A DNA stretch of 64,000 bases from Pieris napi (GCF_905475465.1 NC_062251.1:241001-305000); one strand, 5' to 3'; counted from the first letter of the stretch, positions 21,101-31,150 are shown. The notes: generated by a model not told the origin, from the sequence alone. Numbers and translations are program-made.

Positions 21101-24100
21101 CGACTCTCTGACTTACTGAATATGCATAAAAAAAATTCTTAAGAGTCGGTCGAGCGGCTTTGGAGGCGTATGGGAACGAACATTGTGGGAACAACACAAC
21201 ACGCATGGGAACAACACGAGAATTTTATATATATTAGATAAATACGAGCCAATATTATACATTTTGCTTACACAGGCTTTATAAGTTTTATAAACGTGGT
21301 GATTTTCTAAGTCGTCGGAATAACGCCCCGAGAGTATAGCCAGACGCAGGCACTCTCTTCGACTGTTAAATTGCATTCATTCGTCAACGAAAATCCCACG
21401 TAATCTACTTTTTAATCCGCCCAAAAATATTTATTTATTTATTTCTTAATAATTGTTCTTATTTTTATTTACTTAACTTATGTGCTGTACACCTATACAC
21501 AAGACTTAATTACTTACACTGCTAACTTTAGCTAATATTTTTTTTCTACTTTTATTATTACAATAAGTATTTTTTAACCAGCTACTGTGGTCTCTTGCAG
21601 AATGACCAGCGCCTTGGAACAGTCTGCTCCTTAGCATAATGCTGAGCCAGGGCCAATAACAACCATAGCGTACACGCATTACACACACACATTGAAACGA
21701 ACCGTGTTCTTTAAAAAAAATGTAATCTTTCATTATTTTTTATATTTTTTTGATAACTGTTATTTTGTGTGTTTCTGTATGTATGTTTTGTTAGTAACAA
21801 ATGTTATGTCTATGTTTTTGATGTTATTTGGTGATTACGTCAACAGTAACTATTTACTTTTTTACACATAATACCCACACATTGTCTATGCTTGAAAACG
21901 AAATGTATTTTCGAGGATTCATACAAAAAATTCATACGTTTATGTAGTATTATTTTTGAGAGCTTTGATCACTATTGCTGACAAGAGAAGGGGGGGGGGG
22001 ATAAATTGCAGTAAATCTGCTTACGTAATACTTGAAGGGGGCTGTTCAACCTTACTCTCCATAATATATTCTCTCTTCTTTAGATTGTTAAAAAAATAAT
22101 AGTAGATAAATAGGAATAACAGCCACGTCAGTAAATATTATACATTTATTTATTACGTATTTTTAATTCTAAACAAGCTCTGTTCTGACACGAGCACGAC
22201 ATTAAATTTGGTGAAGTGTTAGTAGATTTATCTAATATATAAAATTCTCGTGTCGCGGTGTTTGTGGTTAAACTCCTCCGAAACGGCTCGACCGATTCTC
22301 ATGAAATTTTGTGTGTATATTGGGTATGTCTGAGAATCGGACAGCATCTATTTTTCATCCCCCTAAATGTTAAGGGTAGTCCACCCCTAAATATTTTTTT
22401 CTATTTTTATTTTTTTATGATACAATATTAAAAAATACATACAACCCCTAACTTTCACCTCTCTACAATCAACCCCTATTTTGTATTATAAATGATTTAC
22501 ATGGCAAAACGACGTTTGCCCGGTCAGCTAGTCTTATATATTTTGCTTTATTCGCCAAAAAGCCTCGAAAAATATTTAAAAATGTATCCGTCATTTCTAT
22601 TAAATATAAGCTAACTTTAATTACATTCAGTACCAGCTTTATAAATTTGTTTTATTGCTTTGAACTAGTTCAGTACAACCGGAAAAATTTGCCGAAAATG
22701 CTGAGGAAGGAAGTATTCCTATTGAAAATATTGAGTAACAATGAGGTTTATAGCAAGTCATCAAGTTATGATATCATTGTACTTAGTCATAAGCCAAATC
22801 CTACTGTAGCGTCAATCTTATCCCTGATGTGTAAACCATGGATTTTTCCATGTGGGGAATCCAGGAAACTCACGCTTTTTGGACAGTCCACTAACAGCAA
22901 CGCTCTGATGTTTTTTTTATTAACGATTTCAACAATTTCGTAGAAATATCAAATGTGTGCGGCGTTTAGTTATATCTGTTAACGTAAAATTGTAAACACC
23001 GTTAGATTGTAATCTATCTCGCGAGATTATAAACTGTCGAAAGATTGTGAACCTCAGCTTACTGCTTACAATTTAACGTATTATTATTAGGTAGATTGTA
23101 CTACACTAACTTAGTTATCATTCAAACTTCTGTTGGCAACATAATTTAATATCTATGATTCGATTGATAGTTTATTTTTGTTATCTGTAATTTTTCTTTA
23201 TATGTCTATGGTTTTAACTTCCTTCCGCTTCCATTCGTGCTTGTAACTTGTGCTCAAATAAAGTGGTGTGTTAATAACTAAAAAATAAGTGTTTTTTCTA
23301 CGCCTGACCTCACCTGGAAACAATTAATATACAGTCCACGCTCTGCAGCTGGAATAACCGTGTGTGTTGGGTAACTATTTACACTAGTGCCCTACAACTT
23401 CTTTGGTCAATTACAGATTAATTTTACTTTCCAACAATTTCATATAAATACCGAATAATAATACGTTAAATTGTAAGCAGTTCGTTGAGGTTCACAATCT
23501 TTCGACACTTTATAATCTCGCGAGAAAGATTACAATCTAACGGTGTTTACAATTTTACGGTGACATGTCCAAATCATACTATTATCAACATGTCGACATC
23601 GCGATTCTGTTATTAAAACTGTGGTCTAGAAAACAGAACACAAAAAACATACATGTCAGTGTTTCAATACTGTATAATTGTCGTTCCAATGTTTTTATTA
23701 AATAGCTGTTATAAAAGTTTTAATTAAAAAATTTCTTGATTAACAAGAGTAGGTATGTTACAACAACACTTTTATCCATAATTTTTCATGTTTCCGGTAA
23801 AAAAGGTGAATATCTTAAGAAAAGCTACCTTATAAATTTATGCAATAGCTGGAATCCACCAAGCTGCTTAAAAATGTATAATGATTTTAAATTAGTCAAA
23901 AATACTCTTTAATCACATTTTTTTTATATCTTGTAAAAAAATTAAATTAATATAAATAGGGCAATTCTCTCTTGAATAACTATAATGTTTAATGTTTAAA
24001 GAACTTTATTTCTCATTACAAAAATATTTTTTTATTTACATGAGAAATTTAATATTAAGTATATACGAACGAGATACACGTCGTCATCAGCTAACCCAAT

Positions 24101-24506
24101 TTTATTCTAATGGGCCCATTCTGATGTGTGTCTTTAATGCCCTTTTGAACTGATCAAACACGCTAATGTTACGAACCTTAGACGGCAACCGATTAAACAA
24201 TTGCACACCCTCATACCTAATAGATCTCTACCTATATTTTATTAAATGTAATTATTATACAGCTACGCTCGCATTTTATTCAATTTATTTTTGATTATAA
24301 AGTTAATCTAAGAAAAACAATAAAGAATTAGCTAATGACTTTCAACAGACTTTAAAACTTACATCGCTCATATAAGGTGTCCAATCCCGGGACCCGGAAT
24401 CATACTCCGGTGGAGGCCTTTTTTCTCTCAGTCTTGTTATGATTGTCGCATCTGAATCTTCATCCACGATCGTATGATCAAAATCAAACACTGCTAATTT
24501 CGCCAT
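9112..24506 (-). CDS. PHOSPHO-family HAD phosphatase (PHOSPHO1/PHOSPHO2-like)
   Basis: Four coding exons on the minus strand: 24506-24363, 13114-12926, 9994-9776 and 9252-9112, all phase 0, with donors GTAAGT, GTAACG and GTGAGT and normal acceptors; total 230 aa, close to the family's usual length. HAD motif I is at residues 7-11 (DFDHT, nucleophile D8 and acid D10), motif II is the Thr of AILTDAN, and motif IV is GDGRNDFCP in exon 3. Cysteines (SCRLCPSNLCK) and the ending PRKGYP..VVPW are family hallmarks. The family hydrolyses small phosphomonoesters (phosphoethanolamine and phosphocholine, or pyridoxal phosphate) in the cytosol; which applies here cannot be told. The start at 24506 is chosen because MAKLAVFDFD matches family N-termini; an in-frame ATG lies at 24539. 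Introns are 11.2 kb, 2.9 kb and 0.5 kb and full of transposons. Head to head with GrpE. Confidence 0.92.
9535..9670 (-). mobile_element. LINE Z 3' fragment
   Basis: GGGCAAACGGGCAGGATG to GGCCTTTTAAGAA, the inverted end of LINE Z, in the last intron of the phosphatase. Confidence 0.65.
10020..10385. mobile_element. Rearranged SINE fragments
   Basis: First a minus-strand piece (CTACAACCTTTTAGGTC, GTAGGTGATCA), then a plus-strand piece with ACATTCGCTCAAACG and GGAAAACATCGTGAGGA, then a plus piece at 10333-10380 with GTCGATAGCGTGTGTCAG. Parts of one SINE family in opposite orientation. Confidence 0.6.
10365..10690 (-). mobile_element. LINE B 3' end
   Basis: Minus-strand copy with the AATAAATGATTTTTGAC-type end at its low side, the GTTCTCAAGGGCGTAGAACGG block and an ATCGCCAAGTTTTTTTG block. 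It is uninterrupted where the copy at 34150-36400 carries a Helitron. Confidence 0.7.
10745..10985. mobile_element. Two SINE fragments in opposite orientation
   Basis: 10745-10830 plus (CTTGCCTATTAGA, CCTAAAAAGGTTGTAG) and 10927-10980 minus (CTACAACCTTTTAGGTC, CAGATTTCTGGATC). Confidence 0.6.
10985..11120 (-). mobile_element. LINE B 3' end, source of the adjacent minisatellite
   Basis: CTCAAAATAACTTTATCC, TACACTTATGAACGTCA and GGGCGTAGAGCGG blocks match LINE B copies at 28995 and 48863. Confidence 0.65.
11121..11680. repeat. 48-bp minisatellite, about 11.7 copies
   Basis: Units start at 11121, 11169, 11217 and so on to 11649, exactly 48 bp apart, each opening GCAAGAAGAACTGGCAAG. Neighbouring units differ at a few bases. 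Because 48 is divisible by 3, long open frames appear on both strands (16-residue repeats); I treat these as by-products, not genes. It lies in an intron of the phosphatase. Confidence 0.95.
11943..12207 (-). mobile_element. tRNA-headed SINE, second family
   Basis: Inverted copy of the SINE at 5149-5392, with GCCGGGGATCGAACCCGGG (inverted B box) near 12130. Confidence 0.75.
12208..12925. other. Intronic sequence, mostly unassigned
   Basis: A pyrimidine-rich stretch near 12260-12400 and a GC-richer piece at 12690-12870 whose plus-strand reading (PIKTLTGLTITRAQRLAEDRG) resembles a LINE ORF2 end; too short to assign. Confidence 0.3.
13170..13510 (-). mobile_element. LINE Z 3' end
   Basis: GGGCAAACGGGCAGGAGG, GAGTGCGTTGCCGGC and CTTCAGTGGGCAGCTGG blocks in order. 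It begins 56 bp from phosphatase exon 2. Confidence 0.7.
14447..15040. mobile_element. TIR element D with a C-terminal coding remnant
   Basis: Inverted ends of about 100 bp, starting CTTTAGTAAAAAAGAAGG at 14441-14447 and mirrored at 15018-15040. Between them, an open frame to a stop at 14742 reads ENCGWFLDEYL, then a strongly acidic Glu/Asp/Ser tail, followed by AATAAA. It looks like the tail of a deleted transposase; the superfamily is not identifiable from this piece. Confidence 0.65.
15048..15843. mobile_element. TIR element C, copy 1 (full length)
   Basis: Arms of about 170 bp with the blocks GTTAGATTGTAATCTATC, CTCGCGAGAT and AATTTAACGTATTATTATT, inverted at the right (ends CGGTGACA). 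Flanks are TATA on both sides, suggesting TA duplication. Other copies: 22977-23565, 33260-33551 and 46881-47382. Confidence 0.8.
16765..17070 (-). mobile_element. HINE-A copy, 3'-truncated
   Basis: Minus-strand copy ending at the GAAGT..CTTCTTTAGGCGCG 5' terminus near 17070; contains the TTCTTCGACAAAAACGCTG block. Confidence 0.65.
17071..17375. other. Intronic sequence, unassigned
   Basis: About 300 bp between two HINE-A copies; no recognised repeat or coding signal. Confidence 0.35.
17562..17593. repeat. Perfect 32-bp palindrome
   Basis: The left half is ACAAATATAGTCGTCA and the right half is its exact reverse complement with no spacer. Confidence 0.9.
17652..17882. mobile_element. MITE K
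   Basis: About 44-bp inverted repeats at both ends (GATTATTTTTCCGACCCAAA at 17652; mirrored at 17882), one or two mismatches, and about 140 bp between. Confidence 0.8.
18108..18205 (-). mobile_element. SINE fragment
   Basis: Inverted 3' part: CAGATTTCTATATCTG, GACAAGTAGGTGATCAG, CCTGACACATGTCG. Confidence 0.6.
18295..18605 (+). mobile_element. LINE Z 3' end with ORF2 remnant
   Basis: Sense-orientation copy: CCACAACTGAGCG, TGGAACCAGCTGCCCACTG, AAAAGGCCGGCAACG, ending near the GTGAGGTGAGCC block. Confidence 0.7.
18830..19125 (-). mobile_element. HINE-A copy, 5'-truncated
   Basis: Complete 3' terminus at the low end (T-run complement, GTGCGTACAAAGTACACATG hairpin, GAAGTGAAACTTCTTTGGC), lost beyond about 19125. 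Confidence 0.65.
19274..21238 (-). mobile_element. Non-autonomous Helitron carrying element E
   Basis: On the minus strand it begins TCTAATATATATAAAATTCT at 21238, preceded by A, and ends GTTGCCGGGTCAGCTAA at 19274, close to the GGTCAGCTAG end of the intact copy at 22231-22531. Without E it would be about 380 bp. Confidence 0.75.
19493..21073. mobile_element. TIR element E, copy 1 (1581 bp)
   Basis: Starts TGGTAGGGGAGCCCA and ends with its reverse complement, a 15-bp exact terminal inverted repeat. A 3-bp target duplication TTA lies at 19490-19492 and 21074-21076. The interior has about a dozen copies of a GTCAGATT/AATCTGAC core, several extended as GAGCGCGTCAGATT. No frame longer than about 80 codons. 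Copy 2 at 34518-36131 is nearly identical. Superfamily unassigned; a 3-bp duplication fits PIF/Harbinger or CACTA-like elements, but the termini match neither clearly. Confidence 0.85.
21239..21849. other. Intronic sequence with a LINE fragment
   Basis: At 21595-21720 the minus strand has TCAGCATTATGCTAAGGAGC, matching the LINE piece at 50730-50935. The rest is AT-rich and unassigned. Confidence 0.45.
21850..22045 (-). mobile_element. Poly-C MITE (family 2), inverted
   Basis: Contains TGTCTATGCTTGAAAACGAA and a G run at about 21991-22000, inverse of 4276-4502; ends near TACGTAATACTTGAAGG. Confidence 0.55.
22231..22531 (+). mobile_element. Non-autonomous Helitron, intact (301 bp)
   Basis: Starts TCTAATATATAAAATTCTCG after an A and ends GTTTGCCCGGTCAGCTAG before a T, the A/T insertion rule of Helitrons, with no target duplication. 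Contains GAAACGGCTCGACCGATT. Confidence 0.85.
22532..22976. other. Intronic sequence, unassigned
   Basis: A 98-codon plus-strand frame at 22647-22943 has no recognisable motif and is probably chance. Confidence 0.35.
22977..23565. mobile_element. TIR element C, copy 2, with inserted solo LTR
   Basis: Both arms match copy 1; the left starts TGTTAACGTAAAATTG and the right ends ACGGTGACA. A 266-bp solo LTR lies inside. Confidence 0.75.
23131..23396. mobile_element. Solo LTR
   Basis: Starts TGTTGGCAAC and ends CCTACA (TG..CA), with 5-bp direct repeat ACTTC at 23126-23130 and 23397-23401. AATAAAG lies near 23259. Copy 1 of element C has the uninterrupted site. TGTTGGC starts are frequent in BEL/Pao LTRs; the superfamily is inferred. 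Confidence 0.85.
23566..23984. other. Intronic sequence, unassigned
   Basis: AT-rich, no recognised element. Confidence 0.35.
23985..24235 (-). pseudogene. LINE 3' end with reverse transcriptase C-terminus
   Basis: Minus-strand reading YEGVQLFNRLPSKVRNIS, then a FKRALKTH block, is the usual end of a CR1/Jockey-type ORF2. The LINE tail reaches about 23985. Confidence 0.6.
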
Positions 24507-25067
24507 ATTTAAATTTCGCGCTAAAGCACTGTACCGCAATGATGTAATAACCGCGACTGAAAAGTGGAACTCACTGAACGCCGCGCGGTAACCGATCCAG
24601 TTTAAATAATTCTCTCATTTTTGTGCAATGTTTCCGCAACTTACCGCATGATAGTAAATAGCGAATATTTGCGAATACCTAGACGTTTACATAGAAGCAT
24701 CTTCAAAGTGCCACTTGCCAGTGACATTTTACTTGACCTAGAGTTATTTGATATTGACACTTGACAGTGAACTTGAAAGTGCTTATATTTATTGTTATGA
24801 ATTTTTATATATGTTTTCAATAGTAATTTCTATCTTTTATGAATTCACAATAATAATTCAAGAACACTATTTCGTAAAATAGTATATATACTTTATAGTT
24901 TTGCTTTTACTTCCACTTGAAGGTCTTCCTGGTCTGTCAAGAAGATGTAAAATGTATTTGCAATATGCATAGAGTTAGACATTGACAGTGACAGAAAAGA
25001 AAAAAAAATCTGTATAACCTTACGTGCTTAAATTCCCAACTTTAGCAAATTAATTTAAGTACCAACT
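24507..25067. promoter_or_regulatory. Shared intergenic region of two divergent genes
   Basis: 561 bp between the start codons of the PHOSPHO-family phosphatase (minus) and GrpE (plus). It is free of recognisable transposons, unlike nearly everything else here, which fits a conserved bidirectional promoter. No TATA box stands out. Confidence 0.6.
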
Positions 25068-28000
25068 ATGGCTTCATTAAAAGTGTATTCAATAGGCCGG
25101 TTAGTAAAATGTGTAACAGATTCGACTCTGAAAAATTTAAGGACAAATTACTACAGGTAATTATTGCGCAACTGTTATTCCAACCTCAAAGATAAGTTAG
25201 TTGTGTTTAATATAATACACAGACAAAAAAAAATACAAGATCGCAATAAATTGTGTATTTTTCATTGGTTTTAAATATGTATAAGTGATATTACAAGTTT
25301 ATCTTCTATATGATGTGAAATAATTGTTGCATCAGCCTAGTTCAGTGGACTTTATCATTCCATTTAAGAATGTGTTCAAGTTTTTGTTCTAGAGGTTCTG
25401 TCCGCTGCTACAGCGTAGAAGAAAAAGCTGCAGAAGATCCTGAAAAACAGAATAAACAATTGCCAAATACTGTTGAAGAATGCCATAAACTGATAGAAAC
25501 TCTTACTACAGACCTTAATACTATCAAAGAACAATCTAAGGACTTTGAAGTAAGACTGAAAAAGCTATTTAATATCATTATAGACAGAGGTGATCTTAAA
25601 ATTTTGTAGTTTGATATCATTAGGGATTCCAAGTTTGTTGTTAACTTTTAAACTTACTATAAATAGCAAACTCTTTAGAAGACACTGATCTTATACTTAT
25701 TCTGACTGCATAACACTTATCTGGTTACTAATCAAAATTTCAAACACACCTGAATCTATGTAGGGTCTATATCACTTAATATTATATAAAATACATTTAG
25801 TTGTACTAATTATATTTTAATTACTTATCTGATCTATTCTGATGTATGTATATGAATCTCCAGGATAAATACAAGAGATCACTTGCCGACTGCGAGAATG
25901 TAAGACGCAGAATGATGAAGCAAGTGGAAGATGCTAAGTCATTTGCGATACAGAGTTTCTGTAAGGACTTACTTGATGTGAGTGATTTTTTTTAATAATG
26001 TTTATAAACCAAGTTCTCTATCTATTAGTGAAGAAAATTACTTTAAATTTCAGGTGGCAGACACCCTCTCAGCGGCAGCAGAGAGTGTACCAGAAGGTGC
26101 TGAGGCCGGTGCTGGAGCTGCATTAAGATCGCTGGCAGATGGAGTTAAGCTTACGAGAGCACAGCTTTCACAGGTATTTCATCTTTAGTTTCTAAAGCTA
26201 TCAACAAAAACTTGATCATCAAACAGGCTGGTGGAGACTTTCTTGGTAGTTCTTTAATCTTGATTTAAAAACTAGCAGTAAATACAAACTCATTTATTTT
26301 TATGTGACCTTCGTATTTAGGTAGATTTGCAAATTATTTCACATTCATATTTACAACACTTTTATTTAAGATTTGTTATAATTTTTGAAGTTATACTTCT
26401 TTAGGCGCGTTATGAAAAATTTATGAGAGTGAAATTTTACGATGCGCGCGCACCTGTGACACAAAATTGGGACTGTGATTATAGCGTGCGCGAGCGAGAT
26501 GGGAATAAGACAATTTACAAGTACAAAGAAATAGAATATGCGTGAAGTTCGTATGCCAAGAATTTTGAATGATCAAAATGACATTTGTCATTTACCTTTT
26601 AAACAAATAAAGGAGTTTTAATTATTTTTCAAAGAAATTAAGCAATGCTTTTTCACAAAGACCTATTGTTACTTAGTTAAAAGGTTATGAAATATACCTA
26701 GTTATTAAATTGAATTAATAAAATAATAAATAATTATTAATATTAATTAATAATTGAATAAAAATATTAAATTTGTTAAATTATTAACGCTAAATATTTA
26801 TTATTAATTATTTAATATTTAAAAAAAATATAGAAAGCCAAAGAAGTATAACTTCTTACGCGCGTACATAAGTACACGCACCTTTTTTTTTTTTTTTAAT
26901 TTCAGACTCAGTCCTTAAGTACTTTAGTTATACCAAATTAATAAAATTACAGATAAAAAAAAACAAATATTAATTTGTATTTAAATCGATGTTTTCAGTA
27001 CAAGTCACAAGATGTCATACCTTGTCATATCTCACTTAGGGATTCTTTTAGGTTTTCATGGTATAAAACTGATGATTTAACATATGATTCATATTTTTTC
27101 AGGTTTTTGCCCGACATGGGCTTGTAGCTGTATCGCCTCTTAAAGAAAAATTTGACCCTAACTTACATGAAGCACTCTTCCAACAGGTAATAAATATTAT
27201 TGAAGTTATACTTCTTTAGGCGCGTTATGAAAAATTTATGAGAGTGAAATTTTACGATGCGCGCGCACCTGTGACACAAAATTGGGAGTGTGATTATAGC
27301 GTGCGCGAGCGAGATAGGAATAAGACAATCTACAAGTAAAAAGAAATAGAATATGCGTGAAGTTCGTATGCCAAAAATTTTGAATGATCATAATGACATT
27401 TGTCATTTACCTTTTAAACAAATAAAGGAGTTTTAATTATTGACTATAATGACTCCTTTTCCAGTCTTTGATTATTTAATTGTAATTATTAATTATTTGC
27501 ATGCAATCAAAAACTATTTTTAATAATGCCAAAGAAGTATAACTTCTTACGCGCGTACATAAGTACACGCACCCTTTTTTTTTTATTTAATAGTTCTTTC
27601 TTTAAGAACCAAAGTGAGAAAAGAGTGTGAGAACTTTTTTTCATACCACTCTCTTAAAAATTCTTTGAAAAATCCATTTTTCTCTAGTGTCTAGACTATG
27701 TTATGGGGCATTGATCTTGGGAACTAGTTGTTTATTTCCTTTTTTTTATTAGATTATACTGAAAATGAGCTTCAGTCTGTTTTTAGAAAGAAATAACTAA
27801 TATTTTTATTACATTTTGACTTTTTTTTTTTTCAATATTTAAGGATGATTTCTTAATTCTTGAAAATTATTATTATTATTTATTTAACCTTAAACTTATA
27901 TTAGTTGTTAGTAAGGTGTATTATAAATCTGTGGCAACCCTTTCATTCTTGGCTTTAATTTTTCGAGTTATTTTTTTATATAGAAAAGTAGATTTTGGTG

Positions 28001-28282
28001 ATATATTATGTGCTTCACTTATCGATTATCTGGACTTATACATGCAGAATAAGTAGTGACAGTTTCTTCACCGTAAGAGCTAGTATTGATATAAGTATTC
28101 ATTGGTGAACAGACGGGGTTCCAATGCCCTATACTGTTCTCTGGCTGGATATTAACATGATGTTAAATGAATTTCAGGAAGTGGAAGGCGCAGAAGCCGG
28201 TACAGTAGTGACTGTGAGCAAAGTTGGTTACAAATTACACGAGCGATGCGTGAGACCCGCATTGGTCGGTGTAGCCAAGTGA
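25068..28282 (+). CDS. Roe1: GrpE protein homolog, mitochondrial
   Basis: Six exons: 25068-25156, 25393-25549, 25864-25977, 26054-26173, 27103-27186 and 28178-28282, with all phases joining; 222 aa, as in insect and vertebrate GRPEL1. GrpE is the nucleotide exchange factor of matrix Hsp70, releasing ADP during protein import and folding. Residues 1-37 are basic and amphipathic, a mitochondrial presequence. Exons 2-3 form the long coiled-coil dimer helix (TVEECHKLIETLTTDL, KYKRSLADCENVRRRM). The beta-wing head has FDPNLHEALFQ and GTVVTVSKVGYKLHERCVRPALVGV, the GrpE signature. The start at 25068 precedes the presequence with no upstream in-frame alternative seen. Introns 4 and 5 each carry a HINE-B element in the sense direction; about 590 bp of intron 5 is unassigned. 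Drosophila ortholog name Roe1 is used. AATAAA at 28488-28493. Confidence 0.95.
26387..26897 (+). mobile_element. HINE-B element in GrpE intron 4
   Basis: Starts GAAGTTATACTTCTTTAGGC; ends AAAGAAGTATAACTTC, GCGCGTACATAAGTACACGC hairpin, T run. The interior differs from other B copies (an AT-rich middle like the one at 53564-54069). Confidence 0.7.
27202..27584 (+). mobile_element. HINE-B element in GrpE intron 5
   Basis: Same ends as above, starting 15 bp after the donor of exon 27186. Includes TGACTATAATGACTCC and GCATGCAATCAAAAAC blocks, giving the empty-site version of the LINE insertion at 1358. Confidence 0.75.
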
Positions 28283-28990
28283 TGTTTTACAGGGACCCAC
28301 ACTGGGACCACACTCCTTTATTCTATTCATCAATGACACAAACCAAGAAAAGACAAAAATGTCCCGATTAGAAAACGTTTCTGGTAATGTAATACAAATT
28401 ATTACAAACTAAGGGCTTGTGGATAGAAAATATATTAAGAATTTATTTAAACACTCCACAATGTTCTCATCACATCAAAGCGTTTCCAATAAAATACCTG
28501 ATAATTAGTTTCCGGCTAAATTGTCTCCTCTAGACATTGACTTGGAAATGACATTAATAAAAATGTTAACCTCCCATTGTTAAATTTCTATTTATTTAAG
28601 TCATGAAAGAGTCGGTAAACATCTCTAAATAGCACAAAAGTCGAAAAATATTTTCTTAACCCAAGTTTGTAACAATATGTATACATTAACACCTCATTTA
28701 TAATCATTTTTAATTATGCTTCCTGCAGTTTTTTTTTTTTTATTAAACCATAGACAATTTTTTTCCACTTTAAAATGTGAGAAAAAAAAATTCAGATACA
28801 ATTACAGACACAAATGTACACATTTTATAAGTTTTTGTTTGTATTTTATAAGGGTGGTGTACTCGGTGGTTCCACAATGTGGCTTTTAAAGGCGATGCTC
28901 ATGCATTTAAACTAAGGTGTTGTTGGGTAACTGAAATATATATATTAAATAGCAAATTCCAATAAGTAAGGGGACTCGTATGCAGCGGAC
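28283..28990 (+). other. GrpE 3' UTR and downstream
   Basis: A polyadenylation signal AATAAA at 28488-28493 is the first strong one. The rest is AT-rich and unassigned. Confidence 0.45.
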
Positions 28991-28994
28991 TAAG

Positions 28995-29180
28995 TTTATA
29001 CTTCAAACTCAAAATAACTTTATTAATATAGGTAAACAAGTACACTTATTAACGATAAATAGATTTTAAATTTACATTTACTACCAGTTCGCAAGAAGAA
29101 CTGGCAAGAAAGTCTCCACCACTCTTTTTAATCGCCAAGTTTTGAGTCAAACAATTTGTTTGAACTGGACCAAATCATTT
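28995..29180 (-). mobile_element. LINE B 3' end
   Basis: CTCAAAATAACTTTATTAA, TACACTTATTAACG, AAGAAGAACTGGCAAG, ATCGCCAAGTTTTGAG in order. Confidence 0.7.
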
Positions 29181-29935
29181 AAATAATCGTCAAATTTATA
29201 AAAAGGTTTATTGATTAATTTACGTTTAAATATAGTAATGAAACTTTAAATAATTAGCTTGCCCAGAGAGACTTAATCATTCGAGACTATGGGAGTTGAA
29301 GAGAACAGCATGAATTCACTCTAAATGTGTTGTAACATGAATCATTATATAGAGTACTAGCTGTACCCTATACGCTATGCAGTGGCACATTGTGATTGAA
29401 TGGTTGAGAAATGAGAAAGAAAACAAAGAATACATTTTATATATGTTTAATTTTGAAAAAAAAAATAGATAAAAACAATCCTTGATGCAGATTATATATC
29501 ATGCTAAAATTTCAGCTCAATCGGTGCAGAACTTTTTAAGTTTTTGAAGCGTACACAACATAACATTGATTTGATTATTTTAAAGTTTATGAACCGATCA
29601 TTACTTCAGTTACCCAACTATACTATAGGAATTATATGTAAAATAGTTTTAGAAGAAAAAGTCTAGTTTATTTTGTATTCCAAATGTAGTGTAGATGTAG
29701 ATTCGGTGTAAAAATGGATGGATGTATTGTTGAATAAAATTTTGTTATTAAACTTGTTTTCTTAACCGGACAGGCAATCTCAAAGATGGTCTTAGGAAAT
29801 ACGAAAGAATTAATAAACACTACAGAGAGATTAATGTATGACTTTCGGAGTCAGTGAGTCTGTATTCAAAAGTTTTTTGTCAAAATTCTCGAAATCTGGT
29901 TTCTATTGTTTTTGGTATTACAGATAAAAAAAAAT
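29181..29935. other. Intergenic, old repeats
   Basis: 29360-29600 reads like an old dispersed repeat (TTTCAGCTCAATCGGTGCAG) with no partner in the window. The rest is unassigned. Confidence 0.3.
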
Positions 29936-29939
29936 TATA

Positions 29940-30015
29940 TAATGGGGCAAATGGGCAGGAGGCTCGCAAGTGTGTTACCGGCCCCTTAATGATATGCTCT
30001 TTTCTTAAAGGCACC
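29940..30015 (-). mobile_element. LINE Z fragment
   Basis: GGGCAAATGGGCAGGAGGC to a degraded CTTTTCTT block. Confidence 0.5.
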
Positions 30016-30635
30016 TAAGTCGAGTAATAATGTATTCATTGATATAATGATATATCTGCGGAAACTACTTGTTTTGAGAGCTTCCCTCAGTTTGTGAAAA
30101 TGATCTTAGGAATCACGGCATGGAATTGTAAAATTCTGGGCTGGACAGTCCATTTATTGAGGAAGGCTAGGACAGAATTAACGCGTTCGACTGCAGGTCC
30201 CAACTACTATATGGACATGATGTACATACTCGTACATGGTAGCTAATATACTTTAATGTTGAGTCGAAGACAATACAATAATTTATTGTCTATATATACG
30301 TCGACTATATATGTGATACTATATATAGTCGACGCATTTAAAATGAAGTCGGGCATTAAATGTCACTGACAGTAGGAATGTGCACGCAAATGCAACCCGT
30401 TATTGATACTTAGCTACCAGCGCAGGAATCCATGCGTCATCGTGACATTGCAAAAAATCAAGATTTTTTGTCTTTAGAAATTATATAAAAATTAAACGAT
30501 ACACATAAAAGTCGTGATTACAATAAACAAAAAGTGGTATCTATCCTATATTGAATTATAGTCGACGATCAGAAAGAAGCATGTGAGGACTGAATCTGAG
30601 AAACAGGATTAAATGATGGATAAAATAGCAATACG
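30016..30635. other. Intergenic with a short hairpin
   Basis: At 30296-30335 inverted TCGACTATATAT/ATATATAGTCGA motifs flank a few bases. Otherwise unassigned. Confidence 0.4.
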
Positions 30636-30639
30636 AAAA

Positions 30640-30850
30640 AAACTAAATTATTGTGCCGCCTGAAATGGCGTTGGGAGAGGCATACAGCAAGAATGTGCGA
30701 AAACTGATGCAGCGAGAGAGTGCTGCACTGGTACCCGCGCGACGCGCACCGCCCCCTTTGGGAGCTGGGCGGACGACATCACCGCCGTAGGCGGGGTAAC
30801 CTTGCCGCGCCTAGCCCACGACAGACAAGAGTGGAACCGGATGAAAGAGG
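30640..30850 (+). pseudogene. RTE-type LINE fragment, C-terminal
   Basis: Broken plus-strand reading with LKWRW, then GSWADDI, LAHDRQEWNRMKEAF: the same motif order as the C-terminus of the LINE at 1358-2328, in a different, GC-richer copy. Confidence 0.7.
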
Positions 30851-30939
30851 CCTTTAATATAATATATGTATATATAATAATATCGCAATATATTTATGAA
30901 AATATATGTATGTGTACAAAAATATTGATAAATTTACTA

Positions 30940-31150
30940 GAATAGAACATACGCACAATCTTAATACTCGTAAAAAACGCAGGCTGCAATTTCCCCGTAC
31001 TAGACTATCTAAAATTAGTAAGTAATTCATTTTTAAAAGGGATACTTTAATAAATTTAAGAAATGTATTAAAGAAAAGCTGTATAAAATGGCTTACTATA
31101 AAGTTGATAAAAGGCCTGGGACTAGTGCTAGACAGGCTATTTCTAATTAA
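30940..31150 (+). pseudogene. LINE ORF2 C-terminal remnant
   Basis: Readings NTRKKRRLQFPRTRLSKIS and KCIKEKLYKMAYYKV in two frames resemble the end of a Jockey/CR1-type ORF2. At least one frameshift. Confidence 0.4.

Noticed and set aside
22647..22943. 98-codon frame
   Set aside because: No motif, no splice context with the neighbouring gene, wrong strand for the host intron.
24504..24539. Upstream in-frame ATG at 24539 as the phosphatase start
   Set aside because: It adds 11 residues not seen in family members; MAKLAVFDFD at 24506 matches the usual N-terminus.
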